Positions 1 through 8,789 of a DNA stretch of 64,000 bases are shown one piece after another (the first letter of the stretch is position 1; every line of letters begins with the position of its first letter). A model generated the notes under the pieces. That model was given only the letters and a program-made list of their open reading frames with translations, did no database searches and had not been told where the DNA came from. Source of the stretch: Streptomyces sp. MUM 178J (GTDB lineage Bacteria > Actinomycetota > Actinomycetes > Streptomycetales > Streptomycetaceae); assembly GCF_022414575.1 (NCBI RefSeq), contig NZ_JADWYQ010000003.1:124001-188000 (forward strand), read 5' to 3'. The position numbers and the translations under genes were made by a program.

Positions 1-54
1 GGGACGCCATCCTCACCGCCCGCGGCGGCTCGCGACAAACCGATTCAACGGCCG

Positions 55-264
55 TCAGGCCGCCGGGCCGGCCGAGGTGTCGAAGAACAGGCTCACCAGC
101 GGGGCCTGGACGCGCCAGCCAAGGGACTCGTACAGAGCCCGGCCCTGCGTGGTCGCGCCCAGCACGCCCACCGTGGCGCCGCGGTCGAGGGCCGCGTTCT
201 GGAGGGTGCGCATGACGAGGCTGCCGAGGCCCCTGCGGCGGTGTGCCGCCGAGGCCTGGTCTAT
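55..264 (-). pseudogene. C-terminal remnant of a GNAT N-acetyltransferase
   Basis: About 69 codons read as the end of a GNAT acetyltransferase: the acetyl-CoA loop HRRRGLGSLVM, then the C-terminal strand region with GATTQGRALYESLGWRV, ending at a TGA. GNAT enzymes of this type are usually 150-220 residues, so the N-terminal half is missing. No start codon with a ribosome binding site precedes it, and the frame runs into the neighbouring nucleotidyltransferase, whose stop is only 7 bases away. I infer a deletion that joined the two genes. The remaining part is unlikely to be functional. Confidence 0.7.
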
Positions 265-271
265 AGGAGAG

Positions 272-1147
272 TCACATCGGGCTGGGTGGCGGGGCGAGGG
301 GCTTCCGTGCGGTGCCGGACTGCATCGGGCGGGACTGCTTGAGGCCGTGCACGGCCTCGTACTCAGCGGCGAGCCACGGGCCCAGATCTTCCAGCAGCAT
401 GTCGAGCACCGCCGCGGCGGAGCCGTCGGCGTTGGTGCGCGAGGCCGTGGCGGCCACCGCGCGCATCTGCCCCGCCCGCGCCGGGTAGTAGTCGCAGAAC
501 GCCGCCGCGGCCTCTGTCAGATCGTCGGTCCAGCCGCCCCAGCGGGGCATGACCAGTGTGAAACCGGTCCGCACGGTCCGCCGGGCCGCCCGGCGGGCCA
601 GCAGGTCGAGGGCGGTGGAGTCGGTGTCGCCGGCGGCATCGGCGGCCATGCTTCGCCACCGGTGCATGGCGAGCCCCAGGTCGCCGTTCGTCTCGCGTGC
701 CAGCAGGGAGTTGGGGCGGTAGCGGGGAAGTTGCTCGCCCAGATCGTCGCCGAGCAGCGGTGTGCACAGACAGGCCACGAAGAAGCCCAGGTCGTGCCGT
801 TCGACATCGCTGAGCAGCGTGCGGGCGCCGAACAGCAGGACGCCTACGCCGTCGATCTGGGAGAACGCCCCGTCCAACGCTGCTTCGAGCCTCCGCGCGT
901 CCGCCCGGTCGGCGGCGCCCGGCTCATCGTGCAGGGCCAGCAGCAGATCGAGGTCCGAGCGGCCCTGGACCGCGGTGCCGCGGGGGATGCTGCCGTACAG
1001 ATACGCACTGTGCAGCCGCGCTGCGCCGAACGTCTGTGTGATGCGTTCGCGGGCGGCGGCCACGACGGGTGCGAACGGACCCTGCACCCGGTGCAGCCCG
1101 CCTCGGCGCGCCAGGGTTCCATCCGGATTCAGTCCTCTGGGGTTCAC
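272..1147 (-). CDS. nucleotidyltransferase domain protein (MNT/Pol-beta-like)
   Basis: A 291-residue protein with the nucleotidyltransferase signature near residues 50-70: GSIPRGTAVQ followed by RSDLDLLL, giving the G-S-x10-D-x-D metal-binding pattern of the polymerase-beta superfamily. The rest is largely helical and unfamiliar, with a low-complexity Pro/Lys tail. Proteins of this class transfer nucleotides to small molecules, such as aminoglycosides, or to proteins; the substrate cannot be read here. It abuts the GNAT remnant downstream and the methyltransferase upstream (16-bp gap, same strand), so it may be co-transcribed with the methyltransferase. The start is the ORF's first ATG, and no strong ribosome binding site decides it. 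Confidence 0.7.
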   Translation of the reverse strand: MNPRGLNPDGTLARRGGLHRVQGPFAPVVAAARERITQTFGAARLHSAYLYGSIPRGTAVQGRSDLDLLLALHDEPGAADRADARRLEAALDGAFSQIDGVGVLLFGARTLLSDVERHDLGFFVACLCTPLLGDDLGEQLPRYRPNSLLARETNGDLGLAMHRWRSMAADAAGDTDSTALDLLARRAARRTVRTGFTLVMPRWGGWTDDLTEAAAAFCDYYPARAGQMRAVAATASRTNADGSAAAVLDMLLEDLGPWLAAEYEAVHGLKQSRPMQSGTARKPLAPPPSPM

Positions 1148-1163
1148 GGTGTCCCTCTGGGGT

Positions 1164-2006
1164 TCACGGTGTCACTGTGCCCGACCCCGTCAGGGGCGCG
1201 GTGATCGCCACCGTTGTGTACCGCATCGTGAAGCTCCCGCCCATCGCGTCGACGGCGGCCCCGACGCCCTCCAGCACTCGGGCCAGCTTGTCGGGTCGAA
1301 GCCTGGTGAAGGCGCCCTGGGTGGGCATCTGGTCCAGCCAGGCGTCCCGCGTACAGGGCTCCTCCCACTCGACCTGCCACCGCTGTGCTGCGCCGAAGCC
1401 GCCTGCGGCGCGGATCCCGTCGGCGGCCCGGGCGAACAGCGGCCGGTACCCGCCCAACGCGCCGTCCGTCAGTGCCCGGACGTTCAACGGCGAGCCGGGC
1501 AGCACCCCCCGGCACTCCTCTGCGACGGCCTCCGCCAACTCGGGCGGAAGCCGGAACACGTTCCACAGCGGTGCCAGCAGGCCGCCCGGGCGCAGCACGC
1601 GCGCGGCCTGGGCCGCGCCCGCCGCCGGGTCGATCCAGTGCCAGGCCTGGCCCGCGACGACCGCGTCGAATCTCCGTCCGGCCGGGTCCCAGTCCTCGAA
1701 CGCCGCCGTGTCGGCCTCGACCCCGAGCCGCCGGGCCACACCGGCCATCCGTGCGTCCGGGTCCACTCCGAGCACCCGGCAGCCCGCCGCCTGGAGCTGC
1801 CGGGCGAGGATTCCCGTGCCGCAGCCGGCGTCGAGGACGTCGGGGCCGGGGCTGCTCGCGACGATCCGCTCCACCAGGGCCTCGGGGTAGCGGGGCCTGG
1901 CCCGGTCGTAGCGTTCGGCCTCCGCGCCGAACGACTCCGCCGTGCGCCGGTGCCGATGAACCTCGATCCCGGAGGGCTGTGGCCCCTCCTGCGGTAAAGT
2001 GGGCAT
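1164..2006 (-). CDS. class I SAM-dependent methyltransferase
   Basis: A 280-residue protein. The SAM motif VLDAGCGTG sits near residue 50, followed by acidic motif II (VLGVDPDARM) and motif IV (FDAVVAGQAWHW), the pattern of class I methyltransferases of the UbiE/Methyltransf_11 group. The N-terminus RTAESFGAEAERYDRARPRYP is typical of this subgroup. The frame stays open 138 codons further upstream, but that stretch is antisense to the TetR gene, so the ATG at 2004-2006 is chosen. That ATG lies inside the left arm of a large palindrome, so a bound repressor would also block initiation. The substrate is unknown. Confidence 0.85.
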   Translation of the reverse strand: MPTLPQEGPQPSGIEVHRHRRTAESFGAEAERYDRARPRYPEALVERIVASSPGPDVLDAGCGTGILARQLQAAGCRVLGVDPDARMAGVARRLGVEADTAAFEDWDPAGRRFDAVVAGQAWHWIDPAAGAAQAARVLRPGGLLAPLWNVFRLPPELAEAVAEECRGVLPGSPLNVRALTDGALGGYRPLFARAADGIRAAGGFGAAQRWQVEWEEPCTRDAWLDQMPTQGAFTRLRPDKLARVLEGVGAAVDAMGGSFTMRYTTVAITAPLTGSGTVTP

Positions 2007-2036
2007 GCGCCCACTATGGGTGGGCGCATGCCCACT
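1998..2036. promoter_or_regulatory. 17-bp perfect inverted repeat, likely TetR operator
   Basis: The arms AGTGGGCATGCGCCCAC (1998-2014) and its exact complement (2020-2036) are separated by 5 bases. Each arm is also nearly palindromic on its own (GTGGGC...GCCCAC), which would suit two dimers. It lies between divergent methyltransferase and TetR genes and overlaps the methyltransferase start codon. Autoregulation by the TetR protein is inferred from position. Confidence 0.8.
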
Positions 2037-2058
2037 CGTCAACGGGAAAGGTGTGCGC

Positions 2059-2646
2059 ATGCCGACAGGGGTGGCCCTGCACGACGCCCGCGAGCAACTG
2101 TTCCGTGCCGCCGAGAGGGTCCTGCTGCGGGACGGGCCGAGCGCCCTGACCAGCCGGGCGGTGACTGCGGAGGCCGACTGCGCCAAGGGGGTCCTGCACC
2201 GGCACTTCGCGGACTTCGACGCGTTCCTCGCCGAGCTGGTGGAGGACCGCATCAGCCGGATGGACGCCCGTGCCGCTGCTCTGCGCGCGTCCGCCGGCGC
2301 GGGCGGCGTCATCGGCAATCTCACCGCCGCGCTCATGGAGCTGTTCGACTCGGTCGCCGTGGCGATGGTCGGCCTCGTCGCCTCCCGGGACGCCCTGCGG
2401 GCCCGGTTGCGTCGGCTCACGCCGACCGGAGTGCCGGTCCTGACAGAAGCCGCTGCCGCGGTCTCCTCCTATCTCGCGGCGGAGCGCGACCTGGGCCGCG
2501 TCGCGGCGGACGCGGACGTCGGCACGCTCGCTCCCACGCTCATCGGGGCCGCGCACCTGCTCTTCGCCGACAGGGAAGGCGCGCCGCCGCAGGATGACGC
2601 CGTCCGCAAGGTCGTTTCGGCGGTCGTCGCCGGCGTGGTGCGGTAG
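2059..2646 (+). CDS. TetR/AcrR-family transcriptional regulator
   Basis: A 195-residue protein with an N-terminal TetR helix-turn-helix: RAVTAEADCAKGVLHRHFADFDAFL at about residues 34-58, followed by an all-helical ligand domain. ATG 2059 has an AAAGG-like ribosome binding site 8-10 bases upstream; GTG 2053 is an in-frame alternative. The divergent methyltransferase and the shared palindrome make it the likely local repressor. The ligand is unknown. Confidence 0.85.
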   Translation: MPTGVALHDAREQLFRAAERVLLRDGPSALTSRAVTAEADCAKGVLHRHFADFDAFLAELVEDRISRMDARAAALRASAGAGGVIGNLTAALMELFDSVAVAMVGLVASRDALRARLRRLTPTGVPVLTEAAAAVSSYLAAERDLGRVAADADVGTLAPTLIGAAHLLFADREGAPPQDDAVRKVVSAVVAGVVR

Positions 2647-2684
2647 TTGCAGCCGGCCCACATAGGTGACAAGAGGTGACGACC

Positions 2685-3074
2685 TCAGAAAAACACCCCG
2701 CAGCGCAGCAGCACGTTTGCGTACGGGCGGGCCTCGCCCGTACGGACGACCAGACGTACGTCCGCCGTCATGTCCTTCAGCTTCTCGTGCGGGATCAGGC
2801 CCAACTCCGTAAAGCGGGCGCCCAGGAACGCCCAGGCCTCCGGGTTCGCATCCCGGACCTCATACGCCGCCGTCGCGCCCTCCACCACCAGTTCGTCCAG
2901 CAGACCGTCCAGGACCTCGGCGAAGGACGGCACCCCGGCGCGGAAGGCCAGGTCCACCATCCTCGGACCCGCCGGGATCGGCATGCCCGCGTCGCACACC
3001 AGCACCTCGTCCCCGTGCCCCAACTCGGCGAGCGCGCCCGCAAGATGACGATTCAGAATTCCGGCCTTCTTCAC
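2685..3074 (-). CDS. rbsD: D-ribose pyranase
   Basis: A 129-residue RbsD/FucU-family protein starting MKKAGILNRHLAGALAELGHGD, with the conserved VCDAGMPIP, and ending YANVLLRCGVFF. RbsD interconverts the pyranose and furanose forms of ribose so that ribokinase receives the correct anomer. Its ATG overlaps the ribokinase stop as ATGA (3071-3074), so the two are translationally coupled. It is the last gene of the ribose operon. Confidence 0.95.
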   Translation of the reverse strand: MKKAGILNRHLAGALAELGHGDEVLVCDAGMPIPAGPRMVDLAFRAGVPSFAEVLDGLLDELVVEGATAAYEVRDANPEAWAFLGARFTELGLIPHEKLKDMTADVRLVVRTGEARPYANVLLRCGVFF

Positions 3075-3970
3075 AGTGCGACGACCTCCTCCGCAGTGGG
3101 GAACGACTCCTGCGCCCCGGGTCGGGTCACCGCCACCGCCCCCACCCGCGCCGCGTACGCCGCCGCGTCCGACAGCGACGAGCCCGTGCCCAGCCGCCAG
3201 GCCAGCGCCGCGGTGAACGCGTCGCCCGCGCCCGTCGTGTCCACGGCATGCACCTTCACGGACGTGACCCTGGTCATGGCGTCACCGGTCGCCACCAGCG
3301 CACCCTCGGCGCCCAGTGTCAGCACGACCGAGCGGGGGCCGAGCGCCAGCAGCGCGCGTGCCCAGTCCTCGGGCGAGCTGCCCTGGTCCCCGCCCGCGAT
3401 GACCCGTGCCTCGTGCTCGTTCACAATCAGCGGGTCGCAGGCCGCCAGCACCTCCGCGGGCAGCGGCCGGGGCGGCGAGGGGTTCAGTACGAAGCGGGCG
3501 CCGGACGGCAGGTTCCGTACGAGCTCCACGACCGTCTCCAGCGGGATCTCCAGCTGCGCCGAGACCACCCGGGAGGCGCGCAGCAGGCCGATGGCGGCCC
3601 GGACGTCCTCCGGGGCGAGCCGCCCGTTCGCTCCCGGAGACACCACGATGCTGTTGTCCCCCGACGGATCCACGGTGATCAGCGCTATCCCGGTGGGCGC
3701 CCCGCCGACCAGGATCCCCACGTCGTCGACGCCGGCGCGGTGCTGAGCGTCCAGCAGCAGCCGGCCGTGCGCGTCGTCGCCGACCCGGGCCAGCAGCGCC
3801 GTACGGGCGCCGAGGCGTGCGGCGGCGACCGCCTGGTTTGCTCCCTTGCCGCCCGGGTGGACGGCCAGGTCGGAGCCGAGCACGGTCTCCCCGGCCGCGG
3901 GCCGTCGCTCGACCCCGATCACCAGGTCCGCGTTGGCTGATCCCACGACCAGGAGGTCGTAGTCGTACAT
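3071..3970 (-). CDS. rbsK: ribokinase
   Basis: A 299-residue PfkB-family kinase that phosphorylates D-ribose to ribose 5-phosphate. The sugar-binding motif GGKGANQA is near residue 38, and the PfkB catalytic signature DTTGAGDAF, with its catalytic Asp, is near residue 242. The frame extends 17 codons further upstream, but MYDYDLLVVGSANAD at 3970 matches the family N-terminus and is chosen. It sits between rbsB and rbsD in the ribose operon. Confidence 0.95.
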   Translation of the reverse strand: MYDYDLLVVGSANADLVIGVERRPAAGETVLGSDLAVHPGGKGANQAVAAARLGARTALLARVGDDAHGRLLLDAQHRAGVDDVGILVGGAPTGIALITVDPSGDNSIVVSPGANGRLAPEDVRAAIGLLRASRVVSAQLEIPLETVVELVRNLPSGARFVLNPSPPRPLPAEVLAACDPLIVNEHEARVIAGGDQGSSPEDWARALLALGPRSVVLTLGAEGALVATGDAMTRVTSVKVHAVDTTGAGDAFTAALAWRLGTGSSLSDAAAYAARVGAVAVTRPGAQESFPTAEEVVAL

Positions 3971-4133
3971 GAACTGTCTCCCTACGGATCCCAACGGACC
4001 CCATGGATCAACGGACCCCAAGGACCCCTGTCAACGGACCCCGCGGATCCCCGCAACGGTGAAGGCCGGTGCCACGGCTGCGGGCCGCGCGTCGTGCGCG
4101 TCCTGCGGCCGTGGCGACCGGACGGGTGCGGGG
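3971..4133. repeat. short direct repeats in the rbsB-rbsK gap
   Basis: The CAACGGACCCC element occurs at 3992, 4009 and 4032, and CAACGG recurs near 4053. The repeats occupy the only sizeable gap in the 3' half of the ribose operon. They could fold into or modulate an intercistronic mRNA structure; nothing more can be said from sequence. Confidence 0.5.
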
Positions 4134-5066
4134 TCAGCTGGTGAACGCGGCGACGTTGTCCCTGGTGACGACCTTGACCGGGACCTTGATCGTGCTGTCG
4201 ATCTTCTTGCCCTTGGCGGCGTTGACGGCGTTCTGCACGGCCAGCTGGCCCAGCAGCTCGGGCTGCTGTGCCACCGAGGCGAACAGCGTGCCCGCCTTGA
4301 CCGCGGCCAGGCCGTCCGGCGTGCCGTCGAAGCCGACGACCTTGACCGTCTTGCCGGCCTTGCTGCCCAGGGCCTTGATCGCGCCGAGCGCCATCTCGTC
4401 GTTCTGCGCGAAGATGCCGTTCACGTCCGGATGGGCCTGCAGCAGGTTGGTGGTGACGTCCAGGCCCTTGGTGCGGTCGAAGTCGGCTGGCTGCGAGGCG
4501 ACGACCTTGATGCCCGGGTAGGCCTTCAGGCCCTCGGCGAAGCCCTGGCCGCGCTCGTTGGCGGCCGAGGTGCCGGAGGTGCCCTGCAGGACCAGGATGG
4601 TGCCCTTGCCGCCGAGCTGTTCGGCGATCGTCTTGGCGGCCAGCTTGCCGCCCTCGACGTTGTCCGAGGCGACGGTGGTGGCGACCGTGGCCTTGTTGAC
4701 GGTGCGGTCGGCGGCGACGACCGGGATGTCCGCGTCGTTGGCGGCCTTGACGGACGGGCCGACGGCATCGGAGTCCACCGGGTTTATGATGATCGACTTC
4801 ACGTTCTGGCTGGTGAAGTTCAGGATCTGGTTGGCCTGCTGGGAGGCGTCGTTCTGGGCGTCGGCGACGGTGAGGGAGACGCCCTCTTTCTTCGCCTCGG
4901 CCTGGGCGCCCGCCTTCAGCTGGACGAAGAAGGGGTTGTTGAGGGTGGAGACCGACAGGCCCACCTTCAGGTCGGAGGAGCCGTCCGACCCGGAGTTGCA
5001 GGCGGTGGCGGTGAGGGCGAGCGAGGCGATGGCGGCGGCGGTGACCGTGATCTGCTTGATGCGCAT
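4134..5066 (-). CDS. rbsB: ribose ABC transporter substrate-binding lipoprotein
   Basis: A 310-residue periplasmic-binding-protein family 1 (RbsB-like) protein. The N-terminus has two basic residues, a hydrophobic segment and the lipobox TATAC at about residue 23, so it should be lipid-anchored outside the membrane. The mature part begins LKVGLSVSTLNNPFFVQLK, typical of RbsB, and carries the ring-binding patterns NDEMALGAI and GFDGTPDGL. It delivers ribose, or a related sugar, to RbsC/RbsA. It lies between rbsC and rbsK on the same strand. Confidence 0.93.
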   Translation of the reverse strand: MRIKQITVTAAAIASLALTATACNSGSDGSSDLKVGLSVSTLNNPFFVQLKAGAQAEAKKEGVSLTVADAQNDASQQANQILNFTSQNVKSIIINPVDSDAVGPSVKAANDADIPVVAADRTVNKATVATTVASDNVEGGKLAAKTIAEQLGGKGTILVLQGTSGTSAANERGQGFAEGLKAYPGIKVVASQPADFDRTKGLDVTTNLLQAHPDVNGIFAQNDEMALGAIKALGSKAGKTVKVVGFDGTPDGLAAVKAGTLFASVAQQPELLGQLAVQNAVNAAKGKKIDSTIKVPVKVVTRDNVAAFTS

Positions 5067-5166
5067 GGCTGTTCCTTGCGGGTGAGGGTGCGGGTGCGGG
5101 TTGGGATTGGGGAAAGGCAGGAAACGGGGAGAGCCAGGAGAGGGGGGAGCGCAGAAACGGCGTCGG

Positions 5167-6141
5167 CTACGCGCGGCGGCGAAGCGTGTCCAGGAGGACG
5201 GCGAGCGCGATGACGACGCCGATGACCACCTGCTGCCAGAAGGCGGAGACCGACAGCAAGTTGAGGCCGTTGCGGAGCACCGCGAGGATCAGGGCTCCGA
5301 TGAGGGTGCCCGATGCCTTGCCGACGCCACCGGAGAGACTGGCGCCGCCGATCACCACCGCGGCGATGGCGTCGAGTTCGTATCCGTACGCCGCCTGCGG
5401 CTGTGCCGAAGCCAGCCGCGAGGCGAGGACGATTCCGGCCACGGCCGCGAAGCCGCCGGCCAGGGCGTAGATGACCAGCTTCTGGCGCTTGACGCGGATG
5501 CCGGAGAGCCGGGCGGCCTCTTCGTTGCCGCCGATCGCGTACATGGTGCGGCCGATGTACGTGCGGTTCAGGATCACGGCGGTGATCAGGCCCATCACGA
5601 TCATCACCAGGACCGGCATCGGCAGCCAGCCGCCGATGGTGGTGCCCAGGTTGGACACCGAGTCGGGGAAGGCGATCGGGCTGCCCTGTGAGATGACCAG
5701 TGCCAGGCCGCGGCCCACCGACAGCATGGCGAGGGTCGCAATGAAGGGCGGCAGCTTGCCGAAGGAGATGAGCGCGCCGCTGACCAGGCCGCAGACGACG
5801 CCGGTGCCGAGGGCGAGCAGGACCGCGATCCAGACCGGGAGGCCCTGATTCGTGGCGGTCCAGGCCAGGACGGTGGCGGAGAGCGCGGCGACCGAGCCGA
5901 CCGACAGATCGATGCCGGCCGAGACGATCACGAAGGTGACGCCGAAAGCCAGGATCGCCGTGACGGCCGCCTGGACGCCGACGTTGAGGAGGTTCTGGGT
6001 GGCCAGGAAGTCGCCGGACAGGAACGACATCGCCACGGCCAGGACGACCAGGGCGGTGAGGGCGCCGTTGCCGAGGAGCATGCGGCGCAGTGCGGAGGCA
6101 CCGCCCGGGTACGTACTGCTTTTAAGCGTGTCAGTGGCCAC
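5167..6141 (-). CDS. rbsC: ribose ABC transporter permease
   Basis: A 324-residue integral membrane protein with 8-10 hydrophobic segments and the RbsC/BPD_transp_2 signature (GIDLSVGSVAALSATV, GKLPPFIATLAMLSVGRG, GIRVKRQKLVIYALAGG). The GTG at 6139-6141 is preferred over ATG 6154 because a GGAGG lies 6 bases before the GTG and downstream of that ATG. The start overlaps the rbsA stop by 11 bases, indicating translational coupling. It forms the membrane channel of the importer with RbsA. Confidence 0.93.
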   Translation of the reverse strand: MATDTLKSSTYPGGASALRRMLLGNGALTALVVLAVAMSFLSGDFLATQNLLNVGVQAAVTAILAFGVTFVIVSAGIDLSVGSVAALSATVLAWTATNQGLPVWIAVLLALGTGVVCGLVSGALISFGKLPPFIATLAMLSVGRGLALVISQGSPIAFPDSVSNLGTTIGGWLPMPVLVMIVMGLITAVILNRTYIGRTMYAIGGNEEAARLSGIRVKRQKLVIYALAGGFAAVAGIVLASRLASAQPQAAYGYELDAIAAVVIGGASLSGGVGKASGTLIGALILAVLRNGLNLLSVSAFWQQVVIGVVIALAVLLDTLRRRA

Positions 6142-7678
6142 GGGAGACCTCCACATCCTTTGCTGCGGTTGCTGCTGTGTTCGTTGTCGCGGTCGCGCTG
6201 ACGGCCAGCGCCATGACGGCGTCCTGGGTCGCTTCCCGCGCGGCGAGTTCGCCCGCGATCCGGCCCTGGGACATGACCAGTACGCGGTCGCTCATGCCCA
6301 GCACCTCGGGAAGGTCGCTGGAGATCATCAGGACGGCGTGCCCGGAGGCGGTCAGTTCGTTGATCAACTGGTAGATCTCGACCTTCGCGCCCACGTCGAT
6401 GCCGCGGGTCGGTTCGTCGAGGATCAGCACCTTGGTGCCGGCCAGCAGCCATTTGCCGATGACGACCTTCTGCTGATTGCCGCCGGACAGTGTCCGTACG
6501 TGCTGGTGCAGTCCGGCCATACGGACCTTGAGCTGCCCGGAGATCCGGTCGGCGGCCCGCCGCTGCCCGGCCCGGTCGACGAAACCGGCGCGCGTGGAGC
6601 GGCTCAGCGTGACCAGGCCGAGGTTTTCCTGCACGGTGGCGTCAAGGACCAGGCCCTGGCCCTTGCGGTCCTCGGGGACCAGGCCGATCCCGGCGTCCAG
6701 TGCGGCGTTGACGTCGTACGGGCGCAAGGCGCGGCCCTGCACCTCGACGGTGCCGGAGTCGTACGGATCGGCGCCGAAGACGGCGCGTACCACCTCGGTG
6801 CGGCCGGCGCCGACCAGGCCCGCCAGGCCGACGATCTCGCCGGCCCGTACCTCGAAGTCGATGTCGTGGAAGGTGCCGGCCCGGGTCAGGCCGCGGACCT
6901 TGAGCAGCGGCGCTCCGGCCTCGGCGCGTTCGCGCGGGTACTGCTGCTCGATACTCCGGCCCACCATGAGCCGTACGAGCTCGTCCTCAGGGGTGCTCGC
7001 CGGGACCTGGTCGACATTGCGGCCGTCGCGCAGGACGGTGACACGGTCGCCGAGGGCGGCGATCTCCTCCAGGTGGTGGGTGATGAAGACGATGCCGACG
7101 CCGTCGTCACGCAGCTTCCGTACGATCCGGAAGAGCTTGTCGACCTCTTCGGTGGTCAGGACGGCGGTGGGCTCGTCCATGATCAGGACGCGGGCGTCGA
7201 GGCTCAGCGCCTTGGCGATCTCGACCATCTGGAGCCGGGCAATGCCCAGTTCGCGCACCCGGGCGCGGGGGTCGACATCGACACCGACGCGGGCGAGGAG
7301 TCCGGCCGCGTCGGCGTTCATCCGCTTGCGGTCGATGAGGCCGAAGCGGCGCGGTTGGCGGCCCAGGAAGATGTTCTCGGCGACGCTGAGGTCGGGAACG
7401 AGGTTGAACTCCTGGTAGATGGTGGCGATACCGACGCGCTCGGAGTCCTGCGCACCGTGGATGCGCACCTCCTCGCCGCCGACCAGGATCCGCCCGGCGT
7501 CGGGACGGTACGCGCCGGAGAGCATCTTGATGAGGGTGCTCTTGCCCGCGCCGTTCTCACCGAGCAGGACGTGCACCTCGCCCCGGCGCAGGTCGAAGTC
7601 GACGCCGTCGAGCGCGACGACGCCGGGGAAGGTCTTGCGTATCCCCTCGATACGCAGCAGTTCGTCTGGATGGCTCAC
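6131..7678 (-). CDS. rbsA: ribose ABC transporter ATP-binding protein (two ABC domains)
   Basis: A 515-residue tandem ATPase. Domain 1 has Walker A GENGAGKST near residue 40 and Walker B VLIMDEPTAVL. Domain 2 has LSGGNQQKVVIGKWL and VLILDEPTRGIDVG, with the degenerate Walker A usual in sugar ATPases. The GTG at 7676-7678 is chosen because GAGGAG lies 6 bases upstream and it overlaps the rbsR stop as GTGA. It powers import through RbsC. Confidence 0.95.
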   Translation of the reverse strand: MSHPDELLRIEGIRKTFPGVVALDGVDFDLRRGEVHVLLGENGAGKSTLIKMLSGAYRPDAGRILVGGEEVRIHGAQDSERVGIATIYQEFNLVPDLSVAENIFLGRQPRRFGLIDRKRMNADAAGLLARVGVDVDPRARVRELGIARLQMVEIAKALSLDARVLIMDEPTAVLTTEEVDKLFRIVRKLRDDGVGIVFITHHLEEIAALGDRVTVLRDGRNVDQVPASTPEDELVRLMVGRSIEQQYPRERAEAGAPLLKVRGLTRAGTFHDIDFEVRAGEIVGLAGLVGAGRTEVVRAVFGADPYDSGTVEVQGRALRPYDVNAALDAGIGLVPEDRKGQGLVLDATVQENLGLVTLSRSTRAGFVDRAGQRRAADRISGQLKVRMAGLHQHVRTLSGGNQQKVVIGKWLLAGTKVLILDEPTRGIDVGAKVEIYQLINELTASGHAVLMISSDLPEVLGMSDRVLVMSQGRIAGELAAREATQDAVMALAVSATATTNTAATAAKDVEVSRGH

Positions 7679-8700
7679 GTGGTGCTCCTCGGGGCCTGCG
7701 GGCAAGAGGCGGCCTCGCCGCACGAGCGGCGTACGACGAGACGGGCGGGGAGGGTGACGGACTGAGGGGGGCGGCCCTCGATGAGGTCGACCAGCGCGCG
7801 GACGGCGGCACGCCCGAGCTCGCCGGTGGGCTGGGCGATCGTGGTGATCGGCGGGTCGGTGTGCACGAACCACGGGATGTCGTCGAACGCGGCGAGAGCG
7901 ATGTCGTCCGGCACCCGCAGTCCACGCGCCCGGACGGCGTCCAGCGCGCCGAGCGCCATCAGGTTGTCGGTGGCGAACACGACCTCGGGCGGCTCGGCCA
8001 GATTGAGGAACCGCTCGGTGGCCCGGCGCCCGCTCTCGGCCTGGAAGTCGCCCTGGCCGATGTACGCGTCCGGGAGGGGGAGCCCGAACTCGCCCATGGC
8101 CTGGCGGAAGACCTCCACGCGCTCACGGCCGGTCGTGGTCGCCGCGGGGCCCGCGATGATCGCCAGCCGTCGGTGGCCGAGCCCGTACAGATGGGCGACG
8201 AGATCATGGATGGCGACGCGTCCGTCGGACCGTACGACGGGTAGGTCGACGCCCGGGATCCACCGGTCGACGAACACCATCGGCGTTCCCGCGCGCGCGG
8301 CGTCCAGCATCAGCGGCGAGCCGCCGTCGGTCGGGGAGACCAGCAGCCCGTCGATACGGCGGTCCAGCAGGTTCCGTACGTGGTGGTCCTGCAGGTCCGG
8401 CCGCTCGTTGGCGTTGCCGATGATGACGCTGTAGCCGAGGGCGCGGGCCTCCTCCTCCACAGAACGGGCCAGCTCGGTGAAGTACGGGTTGAGGACATCG
8501 CTGATCACCAGCCCGAGGGTGTGGGTCTGGTCGGTGCGCAAAGACCGGGCGACGGCGTTCGGGCGGTAGCCCAGCGCCTCGACGGCGGCCAGCACACGGG
8601 TGCGCGTGCCGGCGCTGACCGACGGGTGGTCGTTCAGGACGCGCGAGACCGTGGCGACGGAGACCCCCGCCTCGGCGGCGACGTCCTTGATACTCGCCAT
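7675..8700 (-). CDS. rbsR: LacI-family ribose operon repressor
   Basis: A 341-residue regulator. The LacI helix-turn-helix and hinge occupy residues 1-55 (ASIKDVAAEAGVSVATVSRVLN, then YRPNAVARSLRT), followed by a sugar-binding core ending in TLPARLVVRRSCG. The frame is open far upstream through the transposase remnant, but ATG 8698-8700 has a GGAGGTGG ribosome binding site. It is the first gene of the ribose operon and overlaps rbsA by 4 bases, so it should be autoregulated through the repeats just upstream. Confidence 0.93.
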   Translation of the reverse strand: MASIKDVAAEAGVSVATVSRVLNDHPSVSAGTRTRVLAAVEALGYRPNAVARSLRTDQTHTLGLVISDVLNPYFTELARSVEEEARALGYSVIIGNANERPDLQDHHVRNLLDRRIDGLLVSPTDGGSPLMLDAARAGTPMVFVDRWIPGVDLPVVRSDGRVAIHDLVAHLYGLGHRRLAIIAGPAATTTGRERVEVFRQAMGEFGLPLPDAYIGQGDFQAESGRRATERFLNLAEPPEVVFATDNLMALGALDAVRARGLRVPDDIALAAFDDIPWFVHTDPPITTIAQPTGELGRAAVRALVDLIEGRPPQSVTLPARLVVRRSCGEAASCPQAPRSTT

Positions 8701-8725
8701 CACCGGACCACCTCCCCATGTTCTG

Positions 8726-8770
8726 TGGAATCGTTTACATGGCCGATAGGGAGGATTGGAATCGATTACA
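8726..8770. promoter_or_regulatory. paired LacI-type operators, direct repeat
   Basis: TGGAATCGTTTACA (8726-8739) and TGGAATCGATTACA (8757-8770) are direct repeats 31 bp apart, three DNA turns, immediately upstream of rbsR. On the other strand the core reads TGTAAWCGATTCCA, like LacI/GalR-family sites. Binding by RbsR is inferred from position. Confidence 0.75.
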
Positions 8771-8789
8771 CGCCGGTTAATCAAGGGGC

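Noticed and set aside
1164..2420. 418-codon methyltransferase start
   Set aside because: The extra 138 codons are antisense to the TetR gene; the ATG at 2006 begins the conserved part.
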